DNA from: Druceiella hillmani | Taxonomy: Eukaryota > Arthropoda > Insecta > Lepidoptera > Hepialidae | Assembly: GCA_039881145.1 (NCBI GenBank) | Contig: JAYKKI010000128.1 | Coordinates: 649,001-713,000, forward strand | DNA: 64,000 bases | Reading direction: 5' to 3' | Shown here: piece by piece, positions 1-11,459 of the stretch | Layout of the letters: every line of letters begins with the position of its first letter | Numbering within the stretch: position 1 is the first letter of the stretch | Notes under the pieces: generated by a model | The model's database searches: none | What the model was told of the DNA's origin: nothing | What the model saw: only the letters and a program-made list of their open reading frames with translations | Translations under genes and position numbers: made by a program

Positions 1-386
1 ATAATATTAGGCGTAGAAATTTTTATAAAGGTTAGTTTGAAACTATATACAATATACTTTATTCTAAAATAGTGGATGAGGTAAAAATTGAATGGTGCTA
101 TATGATAAATAGCAACAATCTTCTTTTGATAAATCATAATAAGTTGAGTTATAAATCATAACCTGCCTATCAAGTAGGAATAGAACTCGTACTAGGATCA
201 TTCCATACTCATTTAGGTACTTACAAGCGTGAAATATAATTTTTTCATAACGCAAAATTTATTGCTCACTGTAAATCATATAGGCGTAAAACCAGGTGCG
301 CATATCAAAAGATATAACATCTAGAGAAATCGCTAGTTTTCCAGTAATCTTCAAGTCAGATTTCATCAACCTTTTTTTGATGACTT

Positions 387-423
<37 letters not shown>

Positions 424-1120
424 TTAGTATAGTAGTAGTATTTTAAGTAGTTCGCAAACTCACTTTCTTTTGTGAGTTATAAATATGTGAGCTAATAAAA
501 CATATAACTAAACCAAACGTATGACTAAAAAATTAAGACCTTTGTTTACATATTTTCAAAACTGATGTATTCATTTTAAAAAAGTTCGTGCAAAATACAT
601 GGGTAAATAATTTATATTGCTACATCAAATTTTAAGTTTCAATGTCGCACGGTTCCTGAGTAAATATAGAAATACATAAATATATTACCTGCTATATTAC
701 CTGCAACCAAAAGAGTCATAGCCATGTTTTTCCTACAACTTTTGCCTAGGCTTCTAAATACGCTATTTTTTCATAATTCTGTTGGTTTATTAGTTTTGGA
801 AATGAGGGGAAAAGGGGAATAATTTTTGTGTATTTTTCGTTATAACTTTTAATATATACTATCTAGAATTAAAAATTAATATTTTTGAGATCCTTACAAC
901 TAGCCCTTTCAAACCCCTTCTCCGTCATTCCACTCTTGGCATAGTGGCCGTGACAGGTGGTTGTTATGTGATAAGCAGTATTATTATGGGCGGCCGTTGT
1001 TACTTGCCTCAAGATAACTCTCTCTCGACAACTTTCCATATTGTCTAGTAACTTCTGCCCTTCGCTGCATAACGAGGTGCATAGTAGCTCTATGGAGCTA
1101 CTATCTCCACGCGAGACGTG
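1..1120. other. Non-coding DNA with a TA microsatellite and one small hairpin
   Basis: No gene is recognised. The stretch holds a TA repeat at 389-420. Around 930-1110 base composition becomes richer in G and C, and a perfect 10-bp hairpin lies at 1081-1104 (ATAGTAGCTC, loop TATG, GAGCTACTAT). The only ORF, at 64-255 minus, has the composition of translated AT-rich DNA and no recognisable domain. Confidence 0.5.
389..420. repeat. (TA)n microsatellite
   Basis: Uninterrupted TA dinucleotide run of about 16 units, followed by GTATTAGTATAGTAGTAGTA, which looks like a decayed continuation. Confidence 0.95.
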
Positions 1121-1124
1121 ACGA

Positions 1125-1375
1125 AAAACCCACCCTACATATGGAATTAAAAAAAATTCGGGAATTTAATTTGTTTTCCCTATATTTTCAATACGAATAT
1201 TTCTGAGTGTTTGTTATTAATATATAAAGGAGGTAACTCGATTTATTGCCATGCCAAATTTCAAGACTTCACCTCAAGCGGATTTTGAGAAATACGGCTG
1301 TAACCGATAGACCCAGCCAGGCGAGTGATCTCCTAAGGGTTTCGCTTTCACTTTTAAGTAAGGAATACCCAATAA
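1125..1375 (-). repeat. Lepidopteran-type interspersed repeat, diverged copy
   Basis: Read on the minus strand, the copy begins near 1371 with GGGTATTCCTTACTTAAAAG. It then has GGAGATCACTCG, TTTCTCAAAATCCGC and TTGAAATTTGGCATGG, in the same order as the other copies of this family in the window. The class of the element is uncertain. The ORF at 1246-1431 plus is a shadow of this repeat. Confidence 0.6.
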
Positions 1376-3230
1376 TTCAATTTACCCATACATCCCATAA
1401 TATATCGGAAATGAGAAGTCAGAATTGTTGAATTAATAAATAAGGTCTCGAGGGATTATCGTCGAACACAATAACCGTCATAATGGGTTGCACCGACGCT
1501 GGTGTCCCGAGCGGCAAACAAACGAATTAATCAATCGTATGCTGTCAGAGGTACCTAAGCGCAATTGGACCGGATTGGCGCAAGATGAAATTGAATCAGC
1601 ACCCGAGGAGCCATAGGCAAAATAATAGCATTTAAATCCGACAGCGGTCACTATTATTGATGACGACCTCGAGATGGTCGAACGGTGTGTCGAATTAATT
1701 TTGTGATATCTGCCGTTGGCTTTGAGCCAGGATTATTTGTATTTATGCTTTTTACGGTGAAGACACATTAAGTGATAAAATACACGCATTTTATTGTTTA
1801 GATATTAGGAGCTTGCTTCTTGCTTGAATCCCAATATTTAGGAACCTCACAATTGAAGCAGATTCAATGGTTATTATATTAGGCATAGACAGATTTTGTT
1901 TATATTTACTTAGATATTTAGGTCGATAAAAACTTTCCGTCATTCGTTATGTGATATTGTTAATTTTTTACCATTTTATCATTTTTTTGCTCTGGTTTTC
2001 GAACCTGATTTTTTTAATGGATTTAGTATTCATTATGATGGCGCACAACTATGAGGGACAGTGTTGTAAATATTTATATTGACAGTGATCGTCTAACAAT
2101 CTTAGTGCGCAAAACAGCAGGTTATCTATACATATAATAAAATTGTAACAGAGTAAAATCTATACATTGAAAATATTTTACAATTAGTGATTAATTTAGC
2201 GTATAATTAAATATTATTTTGTGAACGGATTTTATGTACTGAATCTTGAATATGAAATTTGGTATACTAATAGTTTATAAAAAAAACAACATATGAGAGA
2301 ATAAAAATTTCCTTATTCCAAATTTCACGAGGGTAAAACTGTGGGACAACGCTAAAATTTCATAAAATATTTAAAAAAATAAATAAACTTACCTCCTTAG
2401 TGTAATATCCGTCGTAATAAATGACTTTCACTATTACTAAAAAATTATAGTACACAATTTAGACAATATATAAAAAGGTTTTGAAACGGTTTCAAAACAA
2501 AAAATTGCCAAGCACCAGTAGAACTCAAACTACGAGGGTTTCGTTCACAATTTAGGTCCTTATTTAAATTTAAGGGTTGGTAGTATTGCTATTAGAATCT
2601 TTACTAATTTTAATTTTTCACAACTTAAATATATTGCCAACTAAATCTTTCATAGACGTGAAAACATCGAGCATATTTTAAAAAATATAAGATCTATAGC
2701 CATTATCTACGTTATAATTTTACCAACCCTATTTTTTATGATTTTTGTCTCAGTATTTTCGGAAATAAGCGAGGCGGGTAATGCTCTATTTTTTACATAT
2801 TTTTTGGAATACATTTGTATATAAGCGATTCAAAATTATGTTAAAACGTCACATGACATATAAAATAAAACAAATTTTAAACTTTAATTTACTCACATAT
2901 TTTGTAATAGTTTTTTTTAATTTATAAATCAGCAAAGTTTGTAGTTTAACAAAATGAATTACTATACCAAATTTCTGCGCTACATGGTACCTGTGACAAT
3001 AGACTGAATACGGAAGAATGCTAATATATTGACTACTAAATCCTTTGCAACTGCATAATTAGAAGAAAATAAATATAATTTAAGATAGAATTATAAATAA
3101 ATGATTTTAAGATTTTCCTTCTACTTATTCATAAGATCTCCCATTGCAGAGAGTTTCAAGGTTGCAGGTTTTGATGACTGTATAAATAACAAAAAAAAAC
3201 GCTTTAAAAAAACCATATCTTTTTATGGCG
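1376..3230. other. Non-coding DNA, no gene seen
   Basis: Positions 1440-1740 are richer in CpG and G+C than the surroundings but give no ORF of note and match no repeat elsewhere in the window. The rest is AT-rich, with homopolymer runs and no recognisable element. Confidence 0.4.
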
Positions 3231-3234
3231 CAAC

Positions 3235-3405
3235 CCAAACATCTTAAAACTTATACAGAAATGTAAGGCATAAGTCTCAATGTACCATATTTCAACTTGA
3301 ATCTCAAGCCATTTCTGAGAAAAAGGGCTTTGACAGATAAACGAACGGACCAACGGACCACAAGTTGATTCTATTAGGGCGCCATTTTTTTTCACTTGGA
3401 AGGAG
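3235..3405 (-). repeat. Lepidopteran-type interspersed repeat, 5' part
   Basis: On the minus strand this reads GTCCGTTCGTTTATCTGTC, AAAGCCCTTTTTCTCAG, then TTGAGATTCAAGTTGAAAT. These are the diagnostic blocks of the family's 5' half. The minus ORF at 3204-3395 is a translation of this repeat and not a gene. The 3' half is absent. Confidence 0.75.
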
Positions 3406-3409
3406 TCCT

Positions 3410-5160
3410 AAACAACGTGCAATTTGGTTGCACATATCTGCTAATCTGAATTGTAACTATCAAACAACAATACAGCAACAATAACTGTCCGTATAGCCCT
3501 ACTGATAATAATTACTACCACACTCTACGTATTTGTAACCGAATGGAAATACCGCAAAAATTGTGGAACGGTCGAAGACTATCCTTTGTCGCCAGAATCA
3601 AATAAAATGTATTTGTTACTAAAACATTATTTTATTACATATGAAATGGAGTTGGCCACGGAAAATTATTGCAGACGGCGACTGAAGCGACACAGCCGCT
3701 GTCAGTCAGAATTCTATCAATCTCTACAAATTTTCATGCTTTTTCTTGGTATTTTTGGGAAATAAATATATCCCACTTTTTCTGTCACACACAAGGACAT
3801 GTTTTAGTGAAATTTTATAAAAACTACGAAATGTACGAAACAGAAGTTGGCGTGCTTAGTTGGCGTTGAAAAACGGCCATTCCATAGAGAATGGCCATAT
3901 CGAAGAAGCGCCACCTGGCAGGAAAAATATTCAGTGGAGATTTATATTTCTGTGTAAATTTTTAAAGAAATAAAAAACATTGACACAATAAACTTTTTTT
4001 TCTAATATATTACCGAATAAAAACAGTTGAACGAATTTTTAAGAAAAATTGTTTGTATTACAGTTCAAAATCATGGTATAGTTATTTTTTACCAAAACAT
4101 ATGCAACGAATTGGTTTAAAAATTAAGTAATTTTGATTGATTTCCCGATCATGGAATTTTGCTTAAATCTTAATTGTTTTTTTTAAATGTGCCATAAAAT
4201 TTAGATGATACGATCAAATGTTGAATGAAATGAATGTTTGAAACATATAAATAAAATTGGAATTTTTATGTTTACTGTTCACCTCAAGGTAGTAATTAAT
4301 CTACTTGTTGGAAATAAACTTGATCGTATATTTATATCTTTATGCTGCACTATACCAATGACTATGGTCAATAATTGATTATTGCCTTAATATTCATCCG
4401 AATATAAGGATGAAACTTGGTTTCATCATTTTATTCATGGAATTTACTATATGGCTTTCTTCATTAAAACAGGATAATTCCGTAACTTTATAATTCACCT
4501 ATAAACCGTAACTTTATATATATTTTGCCATTATCTGTACGAATAAAATGCAATCTTTGACCTTTTTCTTAGTAAAATTTGACACGTTCATTATGCAATA
4601 CATGTGATACCCGTGACTAGCAATATAACACTAAATAACGAGTTTATGATGTCAACAGCAAGTAACGAAGGCGCGGTTGCGGCTAGTCCACACGGTTACG
4701 CGTTGCGACGGTGGCGCTGCTACGGTGTTGTCTACCACAATCCTACTACAACACCGCAAATGATTGATAGTCCTTCAATGCGTTTATACAGATATGACCA
4801 TTTAATGGATAAATCTAAATTCATGTTTTAATATATAAAACCTCCCCTTGTCGAAAATTAAACTTAGAACTCTATTACTTTCTAGAGGGACAGCGTAAAA
4901 ATTAAGATAAATAATATTTTCTTTTACAATATATATCACTAACATATGAAAGAGACTCGATACCAATATTAAACGAGCGGTTTGATGAAAATTTCGTCAA
5001 ACGAAACTTTTATCATTATCAAACCATGTGTGAAAAATATGAATGAAATAAGATATGATTACAATTTAGTACCAAATCAACCAAAGTCGTGTTATGTCAC
5101 AAACAGGGCATCAACGGTAGTAGACTTATTTGAGTTATAACAGAAAATAATTACATCTAG
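3410..5160. other. Non-coding DNA, no gene seen
   Basis: AT-rich sequence without a recognised element. A short GC-richer patch at 4660-4740 gives the 75-codon plus ORF 4604-4831, which has no family signature. It contains a nearby inverted pair of CGGTGTTGT and ACAACACCG around 4722-4757, so a small foldback is possible. Confidence 0.35.
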
Positions 5161-5168
5161 AAACTGAG

Positions 5169-6630
5169 TTGCCAATAAACGTAAGTAACCACAGCAATGC
5201 TATTAACGTGGTTGTAACTTACACACGTGTAGTAAAGAAAAAATACTGCCGTAGCAGCATACCGTTAACTTTTAGTGTATGGAAAAAAATATCAGTTACT
5301 TGCCTTTATCTCCAAACTTTTTTTTTCGATTACGGTGCTAATGCAAGAAGTACTGTCTACGAAATATTACAAATATATGGTAATAATAAAATATGTACTA
5401 ACTTTTATCATTTTGATGGATTTACTAATATATTATTGAATTATAGTGTTTGAGTTTATTATTTTACTTCAAAAGTTTTAATTACAGAAATACATAAATC
5501 AAATATATTATTCAATAGGTATAAGACAAATTATTTAAAATATATAATATTTATGACATTGTAGTACATAACGGTGACATATTTCAAGATGTTTTCCTTA
5601 GTGATAAACGATAATACTCTGATGTTACCGTTGTCAGTGACTTAGCAATTAAATACAGTGGGAAAGTGGAGAATTCTGATAAGTTTATCATTTTAGATGC
5701 TGGTGTTATAAATATGATGACTACATAAGTTCAGAAAGTTATTAAGTTCAAAAGGCGAAAGCTTCTTTAACAACACTGAGTGGAAAATTTCTAAAAAACT
5801 TTGTATAATAAATATTTGTCTTAATTCAAAATCGGAAATTCGCACTTGCTGGAGGAAATTCATATGAAACGAAAAAGGGGATTATTAACATCAATAACCG
5901 TCTGTTGTAGAAATACCTGTATAATGAAAAAATGATCTTCTTGAATGCGAACTTGACTATACTTCAAATTGTACTACTGTGATCCGATTGTCAGTTGTAA
6001 TAAAGACTGAATCTACTACTGAAGATATATTCACAAGGTCAATGTATTTATATCCAAAGTATAAAAATCATCATTTAGTTATCATTAATATATTATTTTA
6101 TTATTCATATACATAAAATGTTAACTAGATGCCAAATTCAATCCAATCTATATGATTAACCATCCATTTTCATTTAACAGTGTGCACATGCGTATATTTT
6201 TGAAAAAAAGGTATTTTGTAATAATATTTCCAAATTTGTGAGAAGGCAAATCGAAATAATTTTGTATTTAATGGCAAATATTATCGCTCACTACTTGATT
6301 AATAACTAAAACTCTTATTTTAAACGTAACTCAAAATACGCTTACTTCAAACGATAGATCGTCAGGAATAAAGGTTTACGACGAAAATAAATTCTTCTGT
6401 AGTGGAATGGAGGCTTATAATCACGCCTTTCAATATAAATGAGCATTACCAAAAGTAGATATTTATTGCCCCAAACTTAGGAATCCGAAAGTCGTTAGAG
6501 GTAAAAAGCTAAGTACTAAAAGGAAAAATATATAATCCTGCAGAGTAACACTGCAATTCGACGTACTTTACACCTAAATTATTGCGACAAACAGAAGGGT
6601 TTGTAATTTTAATTAAAATATACAAGTGGA
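5169..6630 (+). pseudogene. Possible degenerate coding region, unidentified
   Basis: Three plus-strand stretches read more like protein than the flanks. The first is an open frame of 94 codons at 5169-5453. The second is about 77 codons with two or three stops around 5520-5775, including VVHNGDIFQDVFLSD. The third is about 77 codons with one stop around 6305-6530, including VYDENKFFCSGMEAYNHAF. They are in different frames and separated by non-coding-looking DNA. I do not recognise the protein family. Residue use (D, G, N, K mixed with hydrophobics) is less skewed than translated AT-rich DNA. Chance is still a serious alternative, since several ORFs of about 90 codons are expected in a window of this composition. 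No splice sites or start could be argued for. Confidence 0.2.
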
Positions 6631-6639
6631 ATTTGCAGG

Positions 6640-7225
6640 TAAGGGGGTGCTCACGGAACTGCCTTGTTTGAGAATTGACAAATTTTCCATTTCATATAAT
6701 TTGTATTCATAGTTCCGCTTTGTTTGCGGCAATTTTTATTTTTGGGCTTTTTATTGTATTGAATTTTATGAAATCTACACGAGAAAGGATTGAAAGTGAG
6801 AACTTTGATTTGAATAACTTTTTTTAATAATGAGCATTCGTATTAAAAGCTCCATCAATATTATCGCATAAGTCAAACGATCGTGTATTTCTAACATTTC
6901 GTTAAATTCAGTACAGGCTTCGAAATTTCCATAAGGTCTTCCTCACTTTTAATGAAGTTTAATATTCTATTCTATCAATATAATTACAAAATCACTATAC
7001 AAAAAAAGTCAAAGTATCACCTAAGTTAATGTTCTTCTATTTTTCAAGTAAACCTTTATCAAAAATATTTTTAAATTTTGTTTCTCCAGTTTAAAGCCGT
7101 AATAGTTTTTAAAAACCTAACCCTGTACACAATTTTTTTGTAATAAATTTTTGGTTTTATTTTCGTCTTTATTTTAAATTTAATTTATATTCATTATTTC
7201 AGTGATTATTAGCGGTTAAAGACAA
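6640..7225. other. Non-coding DNA upstream of the LINE
   Basis: AT-rich, with no recognised element. The lack of LINE homology upstream of about 7230 marks the 5' truncation point of the element that follows. Confidence 0.4.
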
Positions 7226-7254
7226 CCTAAAGTCACAGCCTGGGAGAAATCCCA

Positions 7255-7791
7255 CGATATTATAGGGGTATTCTGTGATCTCTCCAAAGCTTTTAATGCA
7301 TTGATCATAATACGCTTAAAAATAAGCTAAGGTATTACGGTATTGAGGGAATGGCAATTGATCTTAATAAGTCCTATTTGTCAAATCGAGAACAACGAGT
7401 TGAAATTAATGGTAGTAATTCGGCAGGATCTATTATAAAATTGGGAGTACCTCAGGGTTCCATACTGGATTCATTTTTGTTCCTTGTCTATATTAATGAC
7501 TTACCATTCATGGTCAGAGATATGTACGATATTGTTCTTTTTGCCTATGACACCTCCTTCATTTTTATAATGGATAAGAAAGAAACAGATCTCACAAATA
7601 TTAATAAAACTATTACTAAAGTACATAAATTGTTTTCAGTCAATAATTTATCTTTAAATGCTGAGAAAACAAAATGTATTAAATTTTCCCCGCCTAATGT
7701 ACCACAGGTTAGTGGCAGTGTAATGTTGAATAACAAAGTACTAGATGTAGTAATCACTGCCACTTTCCTAGGTGTAACTCAAAGTCATTAG
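7255..7791 (+). pseudogene. Reverse transcriptase fragment of jockey-like LINE (catalytic domain)
   Basis: Motif A reads GVFCDLSKAFN, with its catalytic Asp at 7277-7279. A frameshift follows, then DHNTLKNKLRYYGIEG. The longest open part (7351-7791) carries LSNREQRVEING, the conserved GVPQGSIL box at about 7444-7467, YINDLP, and motif C as FAYDTS at 7540-7557. The normal sequence there is F/YADD, so the first catalytic Asp has become Tyr (codon TAT at 7546-7548), a change that by itself abolishes polymerisation. NNLSLNAEKTKCIKF matches the next conserved block, and FLGVTQ precedes a stop where the family has Lys before LQW. Family assignment is firm. The minus ORF 7545-7763 is a shadow. Confidence 0.92.
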
Positions 7792-7792
7792 T

Positions 7793-8390
7793 TGCAATGG
7801 GCTTCTCATATACATTCAGTAGCTAGTAAGTTAAGCTCGGCTGTGTTTACAGTTAGAAAAATTAGGAGGCTGACTGATGCAGCGACGACCAGGTTAGTTT
7901 ATCTTGCTTTTTTCCACAGCATTATGTCGCATGGTATTATGCTATGAGTCAGTGCTGTAGATATTAAAACTATTTTTATTTTACAAAAGAGAACAGTCAG
8001 CCATAGCCATAAATAATATGGAACCCCGAGAATCTATAAAAGATCTATTTAAAGAGGAAAATATTCTGACCTTTGCGTCATTATATATCTATGAAAACTT
8101 ATTGCATGTAAAAAAGAACTTAAATTTCTTTGTTAAAGGGTATCCATGCTTTTAATATAAGAAATAAAAATAAAATTCATAGTATTAAATTTAGACTAAA
8201 AATTGCATCATTTATGGGCAACGGTTCTTGTTTTTTTAACAGGATACCTGAAGATATAATAAACCTTTTCATAGCGAAATTTAAAATGCATATTAAACAC
8301 GTGCTTATTTCGGAGGCTTATTATAGGATCAGGGATTATGTTGAAGATAAAAATATATGGAGGCAATATAGGGTAATATGCACATTCTGA
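7793..8390 (+). pseudogene. C-terminal part of the jockey-like ORF2, decayed
   Basis: Continues the RT reading after the stop: LQWASHIHSVASKLSSAVFTVRKIRRLTD, then AYLAFFHSIMSHGIMLW-like sequence, all typical of the region after the jockey fingers and palm. Stops and frame changes appear from about 7945 to 8130. The last part (8130-8390 in the open frame) gives HAFNIRNKNKIHS, FMGNGSCFFNRIPEDI and YVEDKNIW. These match the family's C-terminal NTRN, FYNKIPE and YVNDKxxW signatures. The ORF therefore ends close to the native stop. Confidence 0.85.
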
Positions 8391-8551
8391 CCCTCATTAA
8401 GACGGACTGATTGATTGTAGATATGCGTATAGATAATAAGAATATTTGTTCATAATATTTAGAAGTTAAATCGTGACATGTCAAAAAAGATTTTAATAGT
8501 CCTACTTGAAAGAAAAATGAAAATATAAAAATAAAAAATAAAAATAAATCG

Positions 8552-9570
8552 TAACTTAAATTTTTTAATAAAAATTTCGCCATGGACTATAAAAAAGTTT
8601 ACAGCAATAGGCCAAGCAGATGCCATACTGGTCGCCTCAAACTGCAAAGTACTCTACGGAAAATCATGTTCGATCGAGTTTAAATCTTATTGGATATTCA
8701 AGACCAATGTTAAAATTTGGTTGCAAAGTCGATAGGTTATAAATAAAAGTTGATAGGTTAGTTTAGCAACTTCGCGGTATTGTAGTCGAACTTGTGTGTT
8801 TAGTCGTCAAGGCATCTAACTAAGTTCTTCAATTTATATTGTGTATTAAAAATGGTTTATCGAAATTAGACACGGACTTGATTTTGAAGGATATGGTAAG
8901 AAATTTGTAAAAGCTGGAAATTCACTTTATTGATAGTTGAAATTAAAAATTAAATAGCAATAGGCAAAATAAAAAATGAATAGTTTGGAAGGTAGACATA
9001 AAATGTGTGACCCTGTACCGAGCGAGAGAGCACCATGGTCGATCAACGAAAAATCAGGAAAGGTTGTGTACAAGCGCGTGATGAACATAGCTGTTAGTAC
9101 GTGTCCAAAATTAATACGTGTACAGCGACCAACAAGTACCGAAAATTACCGAACGCAACGGATAACGGCGGAAGTCACACCAAATATTTCGGACGATACC
9201 CGAATGCCTCAGGACATCCAACGTTCGCACTATATCTGTTAAGCTATGGAAAGAAATTTTCCGTTATGGATCACGTCGGCGTAGGCCAATTACAGGGTGC
9301 ATTGGTGAGGTGGGGATTTGATGGCTGTCGAGCGCTTAAAATACCGTCGTGCCTGTTTGCTGTGACGATAAATATATGAAGTATTTCATCTCATATGTGA
9401 TACTGCTCTAGAATTACTAGCAAATTATGTTAAAAAGAAGATGACGATATCCTTCCTGTCATTGAAAAGATTACCACCATAGAGGACTAAGCTTCCGTTA
9501 AGCTTGGCATACTGGAGGATAAATGGTTTGAAACTTACAATCTGACCGAAGGAATTGTGTACAAATGAAC
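8552..9570. other. Non-coding DNA with a GC-richer block
   Basis: From 8985 to 9375 the sequence is CpG-rich compared with the flanks and gives two overlapping plus ORFs of 88 and 92 codons. Neither shows a known domain, and both frames lack convincing starts. The block could be an old repeat or regulatory sequence. No second copy was seen in the window. Confidence 0.35.
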
Positions 9571-9571
9571 G

Positions 9572-9617
9572 GATATTTCTGAGACATGTTCGTTTTCGAA
9601 CTTGTCTCAGAAATATC
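9572..9617. repeat. Hairpin with 20 paired positions
   Basis: Arms GATATTTCTGAGACA T GTTCG and CGAAC T TGTCTCAGAAATATC pair at every position except one T/T mismatch, with a TTTT loop. It is far stronger than chance foldbacks in the surroundings. Flanking sequence gives no terminal duplication. It may be a foldback remnant or a small-RNA precursor. Confidence 0.8.
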
Positions 9618-9699
9618 TCTTGCAATATTTGACTATTACTTGCAGCGTCAGGAAGGAACGCTGCAATAATATAATCAAAATACATACAGCCTGAAAAGG

Positions 9700-10955
9700 A
9701 AAGTTGACGGACTCTCGACCTACTGATTTAGTTACGATATAATTAATTTAAATCAGATATAGTTAGATGAGTGCGTATATGGTGGTGAATTGCTAGAGGC
9801 CCTTTACAAAGTGCTCGGACGCCACCAAATAATGCGCGGCGTTAGGGCGCTGCTGGCCACACAACAATCTATCACTTTGGAATGCGTGTCTGTGTATGAA
9901 ATAAATTAGGAACATCTGTTGACTAAACTGACTAATCGATACATTATCACATACTTTTCTATTGTGTATATGTTTCATCTCAACCCTCCATTTGTTGTGA
10001 AATTTATGATATGTTTTTTGGCATGTCTGTAATATTTATGAACAGTTTTAATTTAGTTTATAAGACTGAGAACAGTTTATACGACTGATAACTTAAACCT
10101 GTATAGTTGTCCTGATTTTTTTTTATAAATATATGTTGTTTTCCTCTTCACATGTAAATTATAATAATATATAAAATATAATAGCAGAAAATTGAATTAT
10201 GTGGTACGACTGGCGATAGCGGTGCAACAGTTGAAAGATGCGACCGTCGTTCTGTACATGAAAACGATCATTGTCGAGTGCTCTTTGTGAGTGTTTGTAC
10301 TGTATTACAATATTGCAATTCTCATTCTTTTCCAAATAAATACCTTCATACTAGCTGGATTTTCTCTAAAGGAAATTATATATCGCTTTATTGTTTTCTG
10401 TTAGAAAACAATTGGAGGAGATTATATTTAACTAATAACACACTCGTTTTCAAAAAATTATCTTACGACTTTTCCGATTAGTTCAAGTAAAAGCGCAAGG
10501 AAACAAACAAAATGAAATAAATATTGCAAGAGTAAAGAACTCTTAATTTTAACATTATTAAGAATAAAGAACTTTTACTTTGTAAATTAGGCTTTCCTAA
10601 ATGTTTTTGCATTGTTTTCAAATTGCTTGTTTCAACAAAATAAAAGGGGGGCTTTACTTTTGTTGAAGTGAAACAATATTACAATTCTTCGTGACTCGCT
10701 CTCGGATTTTCTGTGACGCTAGATGTACAGCTTTAATCCTCCGTTTTTATAATTTACCATAGATGCTCTCGTTTGCACTTTTGCTGAGCACTATCGGGTG
10801 GTATACAGTCTGAACGTCCCTAGGATTGATTTTGTAGTGGTAGCATCTTGCTAGCGTTGTGGAACTGACGTTGATGTCACGCAGATTAGCAATAGTGACC
10901 TAAGAGTTACTTTCTCCAACCTGAAGAGATTAGTAGAACCTGGTGGCTTACCTGG
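9700..10955. other. Non-coding DNA, no gene seen
   Basis: AT-rich DNA with scattered GC-richer patches at about 9790-9880 and 10690-10930. The ORFs 9793-9978 minus and 10278-10481 plus have no recognisable domain. Confidence 0.35.
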
Positions 10956-10960
10956 TTATA

Positions 10961-11005
10961 TACTAATAACATGCACTGATGTTTTCATAGTGCATGTTAT
11001 TAGTA
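10961..11005. repeat. Perfect 17-bp hairpin
   Basis: TACTAATAACATGCACT and AGTGCATGTTATTAGTA pair perfectly around an 11-nt loop that itself has ATG/CAT. Just downstream the word ACATGTTATA/G recurs twice (about 11005-11040). A further 9-bp inverted pair GACAATGCC / GGCATTGTC surrounds about 11040-11085, so the site is a cluster of nested foldbacks. Confidence 0.85.
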
Positions 11006-11228
11006 CATGTTATACACAATTTCATAGAACATGTTATAGACAATGCCGTACTAATATTTAAGACATATAATTAAAAAGGCATTGTCAACTGGTGTCCATG
11101 CCACACGATTTAAAGTTACTCTGGCTACGTACCTAAGAGTGGCAATGCTTCTATAGATCCTCCATGAGCTAGCTATATCATTCGTATATATGTTACATTG
11201 CAACAGCTATTTACACTGTAGAAATTAG

Positions 11229-11458
11229 ATTTGTGACGAGATAAACGGATTTCATATTGGACGTTCAAGAGTTACGAATCTCGCTTGTTTCGTCGACCAT
11301 ATCTGTTATCACTTTTGTCTCTGTTCTTAAGTTGATATTGCGTATTTCGACCACCACAAAACTTTCGATTGCGTGGATAATGACATGGTGAAGTTGACTC
11401 CTCACTTCAGCTTTTATATTTCTCTCCTAGTATTTTGCGAAATGAAGGAGGAATGGAA
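11229..11458 (+). pseudogene. Decayed reverse transcriptase fragment of a second non-LTR element
   Basis: In one frame the translation reads ICDEINGFHIGRS, TNLACFVDHI, an in-frame stop, then VDIAYFDHHKTFDCVDNDM and KLTPHFSFYISLLVFC. This follows the order of a jockey/BS-type RT: the QHGFxxGRSxxTNLxxFxxH block, then motif A VDxxYxDxxKAFDxVDHDxL, then the helix after it. The catalytic Asp of motif A is kept and the Ala of KAFD is Thr. The copy is shorter and more decayed than the one at 7.2 kb and belongs to a different lineage. There is no open ORF here because of the stop at about 11325, so it is easy to overlook. Confidence 0.65.
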
Positions 11459-11459
11459 T

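Larger units (their letters stand above)
7230..8551 (+). mobile_element. 5'-truncated jockey-like non-LTR retrotransposon
   Basis: The segment keeps the last part of ORF2 of a jockey-clade LINE: reverse-transcriptase motifs A to E, the thumb-like region and the C-terminal tail. A short 3' UTR and an A-rich tail at about 8510-8551 (repeated AAAATAAA) follow. ORF1, the endonuclease and the N-terminal part of the RT are missing, the usual result of incomplete target-primed reverse transcription. The coding part is broken by one frameshift near 7296-7301, a stop at 7789-7791 and further stops after 8000, so the copy is dead. No target-site duplication was found by eye. It belongs to a different lineage from the RT fragment at 11.2 kb. 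Confidence 0.88.

Noticed and set aside
3204..3395. 63-codon minus ORF
   Set aside because: It translates the GTCCGTTCGTTTATCTGTC part of a lepidopteran interspersed repeat.
5871..5930. Translation MKRKRGLL...VCCRNTC looks like an insulin A-chain start (dibasic site, CC-x3-C)
   Set aside because: The frame ends within a few codons, the last A-chain cysteine is missing, and there is no B chain, signal peptide or C-peptide nearby.
8976..9379. Overlapping 88- and 92-codon plus ORFs
   Set aside because: Both frames are open only because the block is GC-richer. The translations have no recognisable motif and one cannot be preferred over the other.
10905..10960. ACCTGAAGAGATTAGTAG with CCTGGTGG as another hammerhead
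   Set aside because: The GAAA box and stem II are absent.
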